A stretch of 49,562 nucleotides of DNA, taken from contig JAGQWZ010000005.1 in NCBI GenBank assembly GCA_020436835.1, forward strand, positions 1 through 49,562. The letters run 5' to 3'. Shown here piece by piece: positions 8,363-18,800 of this stretch. Numbering within the stretch: the stretch's first letter is position 1; each line of letters opens with the position of its first letter. Under the pieces are notes generated by a model. It saw only the letters and a program-made list of their open reading frames with translations. It was not told the origin of the DNA and searched no databases. The translations under genes were made by a program, and so were the position numbers. Source of the DNA: Saprospiraceae bacterium. Lineage in GTDB: Bacteria > Bacteroidota > Bacteroidia > Chitinophagales > Saprospiraceae.

Positions 8363-10552
8363 TCAGACTATAAGCACAGATTTGAAAATATAGACGCAGC
8401 CGAGCTCGTCTGCCACACCTACGGCAACATGTTCTCCATCAGGAGAGATGGCTACACGCACTGGTTGACTATTGCTAAATACAGGTTCTTCATCTGATTT
8501 GATAATCAACCTACCCACTTCACGTAATCCTGTTCTATCACTATAGTGAAAGAGATTACCAAGATCTTGCGGATCACCGGAAACTCCAAAGGCATGCCCC
8601 CTGGCCACAGCAATCTGATGTACCGGACCATGTACACCGACCGCTCCCAGTGCATAAGTCAATTTCCTCTTTTCATCAAATAAAGCCACACAACCATCTT
8701 CTGTCCCGATAATCCATGAATGTTTGTTCCATCGAGCCCATGCTGATAAACCTGACCTGAATTGTCTTCCCTGGCGCGCGGGTGGTATGGATTCTTTCAA
8801 AACATCTGGAATTTTTCCTTTGCCGGCTGATGACTTAAATGAATATTCAACTTCCTCCAGGATCTGAAAGTTTGTCGCCGCACTTGAGTGGTAGGTACCT
8901 GAGGGAAGCTGTACGATCAGAGAATCCGGTCCGGACCATTCCATATTTTGCACATTTGAGGCAGCACCACGTCCGAACTGGAGCCAGAGCCGGATCCCAA
9001 AAGCCTGCTCACACCGGACTGCGGTGTTGGCTTGACTTGATAGAAATTCACTATATTCTTCCAATTCCTTTTTAAAAGCCAGGTAGGGAGCGGAAGCTTC
9101 ATCAAAGTTACTAAGCGGATACGCCTCCCTCGCATCACTATAGGGAAGGTAAGCGACAATGTCCTGCACTAGCCCCGATCTTTTGAAAGTTTCCTTGGTG
9201 ATACTTCGATCAAGATCACGGGTATTGACAGCAATAATTCCCGGCATATCCTCACCGTGATTGGAATCAGCAATGTGTAGCACATCATCCCTGTCAATGA
9301 ACATCTCACTCACACAAGCGGTAACCCGGTCAGGTTTCCCAAGCAAACCAACATACTCAGGTTTCTTACCACCCATAATATCCCAACGAAATAGATGAGC
9401 CACAAATCCAACTCCTGCACTTACGGGACACCAGGAGGCTTGCCACAAGATCCCATTTGAATCAAAAGCCAACCCCTTCTGCATCATCCAGGGGGCCGAT
9501 TTAATAAAAGAGGCAGGTCGAAAGTCGCCAAATCGTTCGAATTTAAGGGTCTGCGGATCAAACGCATATAGCCTGTCACTGCACCGCACGCTAAGCAGTA
9601 CCCGGCCATCAGGCATGTCGGCATGATGACCGAGGTATCTGCGGACACGCCAATTGGGATTCTCTTCGGTCTCTCTGGCCAGCACTCCCAGGTCAGTGAT
9701 GCTGCCAGTGTCAACGTCAATGTGGAATACCGTGCCAGACCGGGTAGAAATTAACATATTACCCAGTCTGTCTTTGACAAACTTATAGGAACCGAATTCC
9801 GTAATCTGCCCAAAGTCCTGTACCTCACGGGTTTCCAGATCAAGCCTAAAAAGATGTCCACGGAGATAAGTACTGAACCAAAGAGCATGGTTCCGATCAT
9901 CGTAACAAGCTCCATATATACTGTCCCGGGCAACCGGAATACCAAGATTCGAACATTGCCGGGTAACCGGGTCCCAAACAAGGACATGTGATCCCGGAAA
10001 CCCTTCCCACTGATGCGTATAATGCTGGTCAAAAAGCCAGTAGGGATGCTCCTTACTGCGTGCAGTGGTATGCGTAGTCATCAGTACTTTACCATCACGT
10101 ATCGGTGAAATCGATGTGTGGATCTTGCTCGGAGGAATCATCCTTGGATCTGCCATGGTCTCCCGTCCGGCATCGAAGCAAAATTCCAAACCGCCGGTCT
10201 TTGGGTCATACTCGTAAAGAATCGTATTCAGCGCATTGCCCAGTTCACCACATAAAGCAACATACATCTTATTATTATGGCCCCAGTTGAAGTCCCAAAT
10301 TGCATTGTGTTTCGTATTGACAGGAAACTTTGAATACCTGACTGTATCCTGTGGAATCAGCTCGAAAAATCCTTCCGGCATCGAAGCACAAGTATATGCT
10401 TGATCACTTGCACTTGAATTTTTCCGAGATGTCTTATTATCAATTTTATTAGATGCCCGTAGCACATCATTTACGTCGATATTCAAAGATCTATAGAATG
10501 CCAACCCTCCAGCAGTCAAAGCTGAATTAACCAAAAAGCTCTTCCTTTTCAT
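8363..10552 (-). CDS. Exported beta-propeller protein, possible polysaccharide lyase-like enzyme
   Basis: 729 residues. The N-terminus (MKRKSFLVNSALTAGGLAF) resembles a Tat-type signal with KRK in place of twin Arg, so export is likely. The body has repeated propeller strands (YEYDPKTG, VLVWDPVT, LFRLDLET, YAFDPQT). Residues shared with the separate 24886-26160 protein are K143-x-H145, T160-H161 and P186-G-S-H189, with nearly equal spacing. The C-terminal ~200 residues look like additional WD40-like blades. It lies on the opposite strand inside the kinase array. Several CAZy lyase families (PL22, PL24, PL25, PL27, PL42) use propellers with catalytic His, and rhamnose/uronate genes lie nearby, so a lyase is a reasonable guess. 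A ligand-binding propeller is the alternative. No family was recognised outright. Confidence 0.8.
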   Translation of the reverse strand: MKRKSFLVNSALTAGGLAFYRSLNIDVNDVLRASNKIDNKTSRKNSSASDQAYTCASMPEGFFELIPQDTVRYSKFPVNTKHNAIWDFNWGHNNKMYVALCGELGNALNTILYEYDPKTGGLEFCFDAGRETMADPRMIPPSKIHTSISPIRDGKVLMTTHTTARSKEHPYWLFDQHYTHQWEGFPGSHVLVWDPVTRQCSNLGIPVARDSIYGACYDDRNHALWFSTYLRGHLFRLDLETREVQDFGQITEFGSYKFVKDRLGNMLISTRSGTVFHIDVDTGSITDLGVLARETEENPNWRVRRYLGHHADMPDGRVLLSVRCSDRLYAFDPQTLKFERFGDFRPASFIKSAPWMMQKGLAFDSNGILWQASWCPVSAGVGFVAHLFRWDIMGGKKPEYVGLLGKPDRVTACVSEMFIDRDDVLHIADSNHGEDMPGIIAVNTRDLDRSITKETFKRSGLVQDIVAYLPYSDAREAYPLSNFDEASAPYLAFKKELEEYSEFLSSQANTAVRCEQAFGIRLWLQFGRGAASNVQNMEWSGPDSLIVQLPSGTYHSSAATNFQILEEVEYSFKSSAGKGKIPDVLKESIPPARQGRQFRSGLSAWARWNKHSWIIGTEDGCVALFDEKRKLTYALGAVGVHGPVHQIAVARGHAFGVSGDPQDLGNLFHYSDRTGLREVGRLIIKSDEEPVFSNSQPVRVAISPDGEHVAVGVADELGCVYIFKSVLIV

Positions 10553-10825
10553 ACCATCGCGGGATTTATTGCTACAATCTAAAATAGGACTTTATTATTC
10601 TTTTACCAGGATTAATTGCTGCGATAAACAGCATAATACACTTTGGGCTTCGACTTGAGTCCAGTGATAATTAGGCATTGGCATTCTACTCCGAAGCAGT
10701 ATTCTTCCCCGCATGGGAAATTTTGAGAAAGGGACTAATGTACTATCGAAATTTTAATATTGAAAGAGAACGACAGAACCATATATTTGGTGTAATAACA
10801 TTCTGTAGACCTCATTGGAGTGAAT

Positions 10826-13800
10826 ATGAAAATGCTACTTTCTCAGATATTTTGTCTTTGTTTGATAGCGGTTACCGCTGTTGGGCAGGAATATCTGGAA
10901 ATGGGGTCACAGATGGTCACAAATTATTCTCCGAAAGAGTACTCGGCCTACGGCCAAAATTGGGCAGTTTCGCAGAATGACTGTGGCATCATGTACTTTG
11001 GGAACTGGGGTGGTCTGCTGGAATTTGACGGCACCTTCTGGACACTCTATGAGCTTCCTAATAAATCATCCGTAAATTCTCTTGCTATTGCACCTGACGG
11101 AAAGATTTATATTGGAGGAATTAATGAACTTGGATATTTCTCTCCGGATAATAGAGGCAAGCTCATTTTTCACTCTCTTGTAGATAATCTCCCGGAAGAA
11201 AAGCAGGCTTTTTCAAATGTATGGCAAACCTTCACAGAAGGTGATCAAGTATATTTCTGTACCAACAATTATATTTTTATTTGGAATGCTCAGGATTATA
11301 CTTTTACAACCATGGAAAGTGAACGCGGCTACCATATTTTGCTAAAGGTGGGAAATTCCTTTTATGTACGCGAAATAGGAATCGGACTGGCTGTTATCAA
11401 AAATGATTCACTGATATTAATACCGGGAAGTGAAAAATTTGCCAATGAAAGAATCTACGCTATGCTCCCTTTAGCCGGTAAAGATGATGTGAGTCTAATG
11501 GTAACCCGAAGTATGGGTCTCTTCAAATTTGAACAGGGCAATTTCAATCCCTTTAAGACAGAGGCAGATCAATTTCTCGCTGAAAACCTGACTTATGCAT
11601 CGGGAACCCTTCTTTCGGATGGAAATATTTTACTAGGTACTTTGAGAGGAGGTGCCGTGATCATTGATACTGCCGGGCATCTGGTACGGACATACAATCT
11701 GGAGAGAGGCATAATCAATAACAATATTTATGATACGCATCAGGATTGCTCGGGCGCCATCTGGCTGGCAACAGATAACGGTATTTCCCGGGTGGACTAC
11801 TCCTCCCCATCAGTCTTTTTTGATGAAAGAAATAAATTCACTGATATACCCTTAAGTATCATCCGTTACCAGGGTAAGATTTTGGTGGCTTCCACCGCAG
11901 GCACCTTCTATCTTGAAGCAACAACATCTGAACTTCATCATCTCGATCCCATCGATAAACAATGCTGGAGCTTCCTAAAAATGGCCAATAACTTGATTAT
12001 CGCAACTTCTGATGGTCTCTTTGAAATGAGGGAAAACCAAGCTGATAAGATTATCAAACTGCCAGCCAATATTTACAGCCCTACAGTACTTTCACGCTCA
12101 GAATTCCATCCGGATCAGTTTTATGTGGGAGCCGAGGACGGTATTTTTGTTATGAGGAAAAATAATGATCAGTGGAATAATGAAATTCAAATTCTTGATA
12201 ATCTCGATCAAAAGACTTCTGTTGTTGAAGACAATGATACCACGGTCTGGGCAGGAACAGTTTCCTCAGGTATTTTCAAAATTGGCTTTAATCCGGATAG
12301 TCTGGGAAATGAGGGTATAAATAATCCGCTAATAGAGCATTATACCCAGCAAAATGGAATACAGGATGGTCAAATATCAGTTACAATAATTGACGGAGAA
12401 AAATATTATTTCTCCCTGGACAGCATATACCAATTTGATCCGGAAAAATCAATATTCTTCTCAGACACCTCGGATCATATCGTGTCTGATTTTTATTCCA
12501 TTGCTCAGGGTTCTGGTGTTACTTATTATCAGCAAGATAGTGTAGGGAGGTTATGGTTAGCGACAAAAGGTAAACTATCCATGGGCACCCGGCTGCCGGA
12601 TCTATCCTACCAATGGACATCTTCACCTTTTCAACAATTCGCTGAGGATGAGATCTATCATATTTATGTTGAAAAAGACAATCTGATCTGGATCTGCACC
12701 AATGCGGGAATCATTAAATTTGATTTAGCTAAACTGACACCTCCGAAAGTTGATTTCTTTACCACGATAAGAGATGTCCGTATTCGGAATGATTCAATAA
12801 TTTATTTTGGAGGACGTGGGAATTTGCCTACCCTTCCCCGGATAAATTTTACGGACAATGCCCTTAAGTTTAGATATTCTGCGACCAGCTATGAAGGTAA
12901 AAACGTCAACAGATTTAGAACATTCCTGGAGGGCTTTGATCACAGCTGGTCCTCCTGGAATGTCGAAGTGAGCAAAGAATATACGAATTTGCCTCCGGGC
13001 ACATATACATTTAGGGTCCAGGGTCTCAATATTCTGGGTCAAGAAGGAAAACCGGCTTCCTATTCTTTTGAAATAATTCCGCCGTGGTACAGAACCTGGT
13101 GGGCCTATTTGGCTTATATCTTGCTTTTGAGTTATGGACTCCTTCGTTTTGATCGGAAACGCAGATCGCAAATAATAAATAAAGAAAGAGAACAAGCAGA
13201 ATTTCGAGAAGCAAAGTTAAGAGCCCAAGCTATCGAACTGGAGAACAAAGCGCTCCAGGCCGAGAATGAAAGTAAAATAAAGGAGTTGGAATATTCAAAA
13301 GAAATCGAGAAGGCCTATGTAGATTTGAAATCCACCCAGTCGCAACTCATTCAATCGGAAAAACTGGCATCACTGGGAGAATTAACCGCCGGAATCGCTC
13401 ATGAAATCCAGAATCCGCTCAATTTCGTAAATAACTTTTCAGATCTCAGCAAGGAATTGATCGACGAAGCCATTGATGAGCTGGAAGCAGGAGATCAAAA
13501 CACGATTGAAGAGATCCTCAATGATCTCAAAGCCAATCTGTCTAAAATTCATCACCATGGTAGCCGCGCAAGCAGCATCGTCAAAAGTATGCTACTCCAT
13601 AGCCGAACTGGGAGCGGTAAAAAAGAACTGACCGATATCAATGCCCTTTGTGATGAATATTTAAGGTTGGCATATCACGGATTTCGGGCCAAAGAAAAGA
13701 GTTTTACTGCCACATATGAAACCAACCTTGACCCTGATTTACCAAAAATAGAGGTTGTACCACAGGATATAGGCCGGGTTCTGCTTAATCTGATAAATAA

Positions 13801-14140
13801 TGCGTTTCAAGCGACAGCCGGAGTTGAAAATCCGGTGGTGACAGTAGCTACACAGCGCGTGGACTATGCCACAGGCTTACCCAACCAAAATGAAATAAAG
13901 ACGGCGACTGAAGGTAATGCGCGAGCCATCAATATTACTGTGAGCGACAATGGTCCCGGCATTCCAGATGACATCAAGGACAAAATCTTTCAACCCTTTT
14001 TTACTACCAAACCCACGGGGCAAGGGACCGGTCTGGGGCTAAGCCTCGCCTATGATATAGTAAAAGCACATGGAGGAGAAATCAGATTAAAAAGTACTGA
14101 AGGTAAAGGCACGGAATTTCACATTCAAATACCCTTCTGA
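10826..14140 (+). CDS. Propeller-type sensor histidine kinase HK-D
   Basis: 1104 residues from the ATG at 10826; a GTG six bases upstream is less likely. It has a signal peptide ending near TAVGQ. The propeller repeats are more diverged than in HK-B and HK-C (IWLATDNGISRV, IYIGGINELGY, LWLATKGKL). Y_Y_Y is at ~690-750, a transmembrane helix at ~757-775, then a longer coiled coil rich in Glu, Lys and Ala, and the transmitter with His859 (GIAHEIQNPLNF), N, G1 and G2 boxes. It lacks the palindromic insertion after the N box but shares the ~20-residue loop before G1. The final Phe codon and TGA lie in the left end of the 14135-14307 element. The upstream gap 10553-10825 holds no recognisable gene. 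Confidence 0.92.
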   Translation: MKMLLSQIFCLCLIAVTAVGQEYLEMGSQMVTNYSPKEYSAYGQNWAVSQNDCGIMYFGNWGGLLEFDGTFWTLYELPNKSSVNSLAIAPDGKIYIGGINELGYFSPDNRGKLIFHSLVDNLPEEKQAFSNVWQTFTEGDQVYFCTNNYIFIWNAQDYTFTTMESERGYHILLKVGNSFYVREIGIGLAVIKNDSLILIPGSEKFANERIYAMLPLAGKDDVSLMVTRSMGLFKFEQGNFNPFKTEADQFLAENLTYASGTLLSDGNILLGTLRGGAVIIDTAGHLVRTYNLERGIINNNIYDTHQDCSGAIWLATDNGISRVDYSSPSVFFDERNKFTDIPLSIIRYQGKILVASTAGTFYLEATTSELHHLDPIDKQCWSFLKMANNLIIATSDGLFEMRENQADKIIKLPANIYSPTVLSRSEFHPDQFYVGAEDGIFVMRKNNDQWNNEIQILDNLDQKTSVVEDNDTTVWAGTVSSGIFKIGFNPDSLGNEGINNPLIEHYTQQNGIQDGQISVTIIDGEKYYFSLDSIYQFDPEKSIFFSDTSDHIVSDFYSIAQGSGVTYYQQDSVGRLWLATKGKLSMGTRLPDLSYQWTSSPFQQFAEDEIYHIYVEKDNLIWICTNAGIIKFDLAKLTPPKVDFFTTIRDVRIRNDSIIYFGGRGNLPTLPRINFTDNALKFRYSATSYEGKNVNRFRTFLEGFDHSWSSWNVEVSKEYTNLPPGTYTFRVQGLNILGQEGKPASYSFEIIPPWYRTWWAYLAYILLLSYGLLRFDRKRRSQIINKEREQAEFREAKLRAQAIELENKALQAENESKIKELEYSKEIEKAYVDLKSTQSQLIQSEKLASLGELTAGIAHEIQNPLNFVNNFSDLSKELIDEAIDELEAGDQNTIEEILNDLKANLSKIHHHGSRASSIVKSMLLHSRTGSGKKELTDINALCDEYLRLAYHGFRAKEKSFTATYETNLDPDLPKIEVVPQDIGRVLLNLINNAFQATAGVENPVVTVATQRVDYATGLPNQNEIKTATEGNARAINITVSDNGPGIPDDIKDKIFQPFFTTKPTGQGTGLGLSLAYDIVKAHGGEIRLKSTEGKGTEFHIQIPF

Positions 14141-14307
14141 ATCACGCCTGTCTGCCAAAGCCCTGGCGCATGCAGGGATTAAGCGGATTAAAGGATTACA
14201 CTGATTATCGTGTAACTTCCATTAAATAATGGAAAACTAAATCATTGAGGTATCTCAATCATTAAATCAGTGAAATCTGTAAATCTGTGACAATCCGTGA
14301 TTCTGAC
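14135..14307. repeat. Intergenic element with inverted ends, copy 3 (173 bp)
   Basis: The left end ttctgaatcacgc (14135-14147) is the inverse of the right end ccgtgattctgac (14295-14307), with GAATCACG/CGTGATTC fully paired. The left ~62 bases nearly match the 8271-8332 copy. The element overlaps the stop of HK-D. Between it and the HK-E start (14308-14472) the only structure seen is a short inverted repeat, ggtatc/gatacc. Confidence 0.6.
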
Positions 14308-14472
14308 AACATTCTGCGAGGAAAATAAGGCCACAGAATTTACCCCTCCGCTACAGCACGCAATTATAAGTGCATGTAACATTGCTCAGTCTTGATAATT
14401 CGAGGTATCTTGATAGTGATACCAATAGAATCCAGCTAGCTATCTAGCAAGGTATCACGAGATCAATGTGTA

Positions 14473-15810
14473 ATGGCCAAGAAGAAAGCTTTAGTAGAGA
14501 AATTAACCCCATCCCTAAGTGAGCAATTGGCTGCTGCTAGGTCCAGCATAGCAGCATTGCAAAAAGAGCTCGACATTGAAGCGGCTCTCGAGCGAGTACG
14601 AAGCAAGACCATGGATATGCACAGTAGTGATGCACTACCGGAGGTTGTACAGGTTCTTTATAAGGAATCCGAAAATTTTGGCATATCGACATTTGGAATT
14701 TCACTAGCAATATTCAGAGAGGAGGAAAATGCCGTGGAGTATTGGTTTGCTGACCATCTTGGATCAAATTTACTCCAAAGCTATAAGGTAATTGGCCAGG
14801 AAAATAAAGTCTTCAAGCAGATCTGGCAGGCATGGAAAAACAGCAATCCGCAATTCCAGGTATTTATGGAAGGCGACGAAAAATGTGATTATGATACTTT
14901 TATCCTGGAAGAAACTGAATTCCGAAAATTACCTGAAGACCTAAAAGAGGGTATTCGCGTGCACGAAACGGTCTGCTTTACCTTTACTTTTTTTAAATAC
15001 GGATACTTTGAATCAGTTGATTTACAAGTACCACCTGAGGAAAACAAGAGTATTCTAACTCGTCTCGCCAAAGTATTCGAACAAACCTATACCCGTTTCC
15101 TCGACCTCCAGAAAGCGGAAACACAGGCATTGGAAGCTGAAATACAACTGGCATTGGAGAAGGTGCGCGCTCAGACCATGGCAATGCACAAAACCAGTGA
15201 ATTAAAGTCAGTAATCCATACTTTGTTTCAACAGTTGAAAGGGCTAGAATTTGATGTGACTGCCTGTGGGCTATCACTATTTGACAAAAACGATAAATCG
15301 CTGACCATATGGCTGGCAGGATTTGGGACTATTGCCTATCCCCAAAGTTATTATGTCCCTTATTTTGATCATCCTTATTACAATGCACAATTGGCAGCTT
15401 GGGAAAAGGGAGAAAAATATCAAGTATTCAAATTTGAAGGTGCGCTTAAAAGGAGTTACGATGAACTAATATTTTCAGTGGGCGAGTATAAGAATCTACC
15501 CACTTCCGCGAAGGAAGCTATCCTAGCTATTGATAATGCCAACAATTGTACGGCATTTATGAAATATGGCATGGTGGAGTCGGTCATCGTCGGTGATCAG
15601 GCACTTTCCAGGCATCAGGCAGAATTTTACAGCGCTTTGCCAAAGTATTCGAACAAACCTACACCCGTTTCCTCGACCTCCAAAAAGCGGAAGCACAGGC
15701 CCGGGAAGCACAGATCGAAGCAGCCTTGGAAAGAGTTAGGGCTAGTACCATGGCCATGCACAAAAGTGTCGAATTGCTCAAAACGGCAAAGGTGCTCTTT
15801 CACGAGCTGA
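14473..15810 (+). CDS. Nine-module histidine kinase HK-E, N-terminal part before the frameshift
   Basis: This is the beginning of one large gene (14473-20471). Residues 1-33 are a Lys/Ala-rich helix without a signal peptide, so the protein is cytoplasmic. Module 1 starts near 14572 (AALERVRSKTMDMHSSD) and module 2 near 15139 (LALEKVRAQTMAMHKTSE). Each ends in a conserved helix (FEQTYTRFLDLQKAE). The original frame is good until about 15623 (LSRHQAE). After that it gives a low-complexity Lys/Arg/Ser tail to 15810 that matches nothing in the modules, while the neighbouring frame continues the module. The natural product is therefore the joined protein, about 1999 residues if one base is restored. 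Confidence 0.85.
   Translation: MAKKKALVEKLTPSLSEQLAAARSSIAALQKELDIEAALERVRSKTMDMHSSDALPEVVQVLYKESENFGISTFGISLAIFREEENAVEYWFADHLGSNLLQSYKVIGQENKVFKQIWQAWKNSNPQFQVFMEGDEKCDYDTFILEETEFRKLPEDLKEGIRVHETVCFTFTFFKYGYFESVDLQVPPEENKSILTRLAKVFEQTYTRFLDLQKAETQALEAEIQLALEKVRAQTMAMHKTSELKSVIHTLFQQLKGLEFDVTACGLSLFDKNDKSLTIWLAGFGTIAYPQSYYVPYFDHPYYNAQLAAWEKGEKYQVFKFEGALKRSYDELIFSVGEYKNLPTSAKEAILAIDNANNCTAFMKYGMVESVIVGDQALSRHQAEFYSALPKYSNKPTPVSSTSKKRKHRPGKHRSKQPWKELGLVPWPCTKVSNCSKRQRCSFTS
15622..15629 (+). other. One-base frameshift joining the two parts of HK-E
   Basis: Frame 1 ends meaningfully at AE and frame 3 resumes at ILQRFAKVFEQTYTRF, the standard end of a module. One extra A before the TTTT run would give A-E-I-L-Q-R-F-A-K without a gap. 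With one added base the region 14473-20471 becomes exactly 2000 codons including the stop. This may be an assembly error or a true mutation; the run is too short to be a convincing phase-variable tract. Confidence 0.75.
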
Positions 15811-18800
15811 AGGATCTGGGTATTGCTCTGGAAGTATGTGGCTTTAGTATAATGGAGAAAGAACTACCTAAGGGTAATCAATTTCTATCCATAAGGGGTA
15901 CACTCTTTCCAGAGCCTATTCCGATTCAATTTGACCAGGAGCATCAGTTAGAAAAGGTCTATAAGGCCTGGAAAGATCATCAGACGTTTCTGGTTCTTGA
16001 TATAATGGGAGAAGAATTAAGACAACATATGACCAGTATGAAACAACTGGTCAAAGATCTGAATAGTGTAGAGCTATTGGCCGGAACGGCAGGGAAACTA
16101 GCCAGTGATGATGACCCTCATGGGAGACTCCTGGTATATCATGCCTTTTTTAGCCACGGTTACCTTTTTCTTACCAATACCCAACCCATCGAGGAGGAGC
16201 GAATTTTAGTTCGCTTTGCTAAAGTTTTCGAACAAACCTACACCCGCTTTCTCGACCTTAAAAAAGCAGAGGAACGGGCCAGGCAGGCGCAGATTGAGGC
16301 AGCTTTGGAGCGGATACGCAGCCGGGCTATGGCGATGCAAAAAAGTGAAGAACTTCCGGAAGTAGCCCTTGCTTTCCTGACCCAGGTGGATCATTTGTCT
16401 ATTCCGGTTCTTGGGGTTGCGCTTTCCGTGGTGAATACCACAGAAGATACTTTTGTCACTTATCTGGCTGATAACACAGACGATCCTGGTAAAAGAAAAC
16501 TCCTACAATCAGCAGAATGTAAGGTAGGAAGTTTCTGGCTATCGAATGAAACCGTAAATCGGCAAAGAGCAGGTGAAAAGGAATTTAACCTGCAGGCCAG
16601 CGGTGAGAAACTGGAAGCCTGGATAAAATTTATCGAAGAGGTTTTCAGTCCGGAAAGAGCGCAACGCATGAGATCTGCAAATTTGGAAAGAATTTATGCC
16701 TATGCGGTTGAATTCTACGAAACGTCAAATTTTATATTCTCCTCCGTGAAACCACTACCGGATGAAGACAGATCTGTGATCATAAGACTTGTAAATACCT
16801 TTCGCATGTCGTATTTGCGATTTCTTGATTTGAAGAAAGCCGAGGAGCAGGCCCGGGAAGCACAGATTGAAGCTGCACTGGAAAGGATCAGAAGCCGGTC
16901 TCTTGCCATGCGCGACAGCGCAGAGCTGTCTGAGGTATCCACGGTTCTTTTTAGAGAGTTGTTTGGTTTTTGCGACGCAATCAAAAGTTCTGGTATCGTG
17001 CTCTGCGACCGGAAGACTCCCGAACAATGGATGTGTTCCTTCGACATAAAAATGCTGCCCCCCATCCACATTCCGAGAGACTTCGATCAAACGATCAAAA
17101 ACTTATATAAAGCCTGGGAAGATCAGGAGGAATTGTACATAGAGTCTCTAAGTAAAGAAGAAGTAAGGGAACATAGTAGACGGATGATGGATCTTCCCGA
17201 GATCAAAGCCATTTTTGAACGGTTACCTCCTTCTGATGTCGTTGAGCAAGCAGGACAAACGAACTATGCCGCCACCTTCTCGCAGGGGTATCTCCTGGTG
17301 ATCACCGAGTCACCGGTGGAAGGACTTTCGATGCTGCCACGTTTTGCGAAAGTCTTCGAGTCAATCTACACTCGATTCCTCGATCTGAAAAAAGCGGAAG
17401 CACAGGCCAGGGAAGCGGAAATACAGTTGGCATTGGAAAGGATCAGAGCCCGGACCATGGCCATGCACAGCAGTGAGGAATTAACCGAAGCGGCTTCCGT
17501 ACTTTTTCAACAGATCCTTGCTCTGGATCTGAAGCCAGTGGCCTCTGCATTCATTATCGTAGATGAAAAGAACAGCACCGGTGAAGTCTTTATCTCTGCC
17601 GATGGTACGGTCATTCCCGATTCATTTACACTCCCCTATCATGGAGAACTTGCTCAGGATCAGATTCTGGAAGCATGGAAGCAAAGGAGACCATACATAA
17701 TCGTTGACCTGAAGGGGAAGAATCTCAAAGAACATCTCCGGTTTATCGCGAGGAATATGCCGGTTGGAGATATGCTGGAAGCTTCCGGGCAAGCCCAACC
17801 GGATCGACTGGCCTTGCATATTATCAATTTCAAATATGGGTTTCTAGGAATAAACTATCTTGAACCAAACCAGGAAATCATACCATTATTGCAGCGTTTT
17901 GCCAACGTCTTCGAGCAAACCTACACTCGCTTTCTCGACTTGAAAAGAGCAGAAGCCCAGGCCCGGGAGTTCCGCATCGAGGCTTCACTGGAGAAGGTGC
18001 GGGCAGCTTCAATGGCCATGCATCAAAGTGAAGAATTGCCCAATGTAGCTCAGGTGTTGGTGGAACAACTGGATAATTTGCAGGTGAAACAATTAGGTAG
18101 TTCGATTGTAGAAATAGACGAAGAAAGCGAACGCTATAATCAGTATTCAGCCCATGACAACCTGAAAGACAACACAAAGGTTCTTAATATCATCCGGGAT
18201 TTCGATCTAACTCCAATTTTCCTTGGCAGGGAAATATTACGTCGAACAAGAGCCCTGGAAAGAGATTTTACCATCGAGTTAACGGGTTCTAACCTGAAAG
18301 AATGGATGCACTATGTCAGAGATAATATTCATGAAGCCCGGGGTGTTGCAATGATCCAAGCGGGATTTGAATCTATCTATTTTCATTTTGCAGTATTCCA
18401 TAGATCATCGGCAGTAGTCATCACCACGCCGGTACCGATGCCGGACGATGATCGAAAAATTCTGCGAAGGATGGCCAATACCTTTGGTGTTTCATACCAA
18501 CGATACCTGGATCTACTCCGAGCGGAAGAACAAGCCCGCGAAGCGCAGATTGAAGCTGCTCTGGAAAGAGTCCGGGCCAGAACAATGGGAATGCACAAAA
18601 GCGACGAGCTAAAGGAAGTAGTAGCAGTTCTATACAAAGAAATAGATGTACTTGGACTATCTGCCTTTGGTTTTGAACTTGTTTTAGTCAAACCGGAAGA
18701 CGACATTCTAGAGTATTGGAGCAAACCAGTTTCCCTGGAATTTGCTAAATGTTTCAAGGTTCCCAAAAAGGTACATTCTTTTTTTGAACGACAATGGGAA

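Noticed and set aside
10678..10980. 100-residue frame before HK-D
   Set aside because: It overlaps the signal peptide and propeller start of HK-D in another frame and has no protein-like features.
15622..15629. Phase-variable homopolymer
   Set aside because: The run is only four T, too short for strong slippage; error or simple mutation is more likely.
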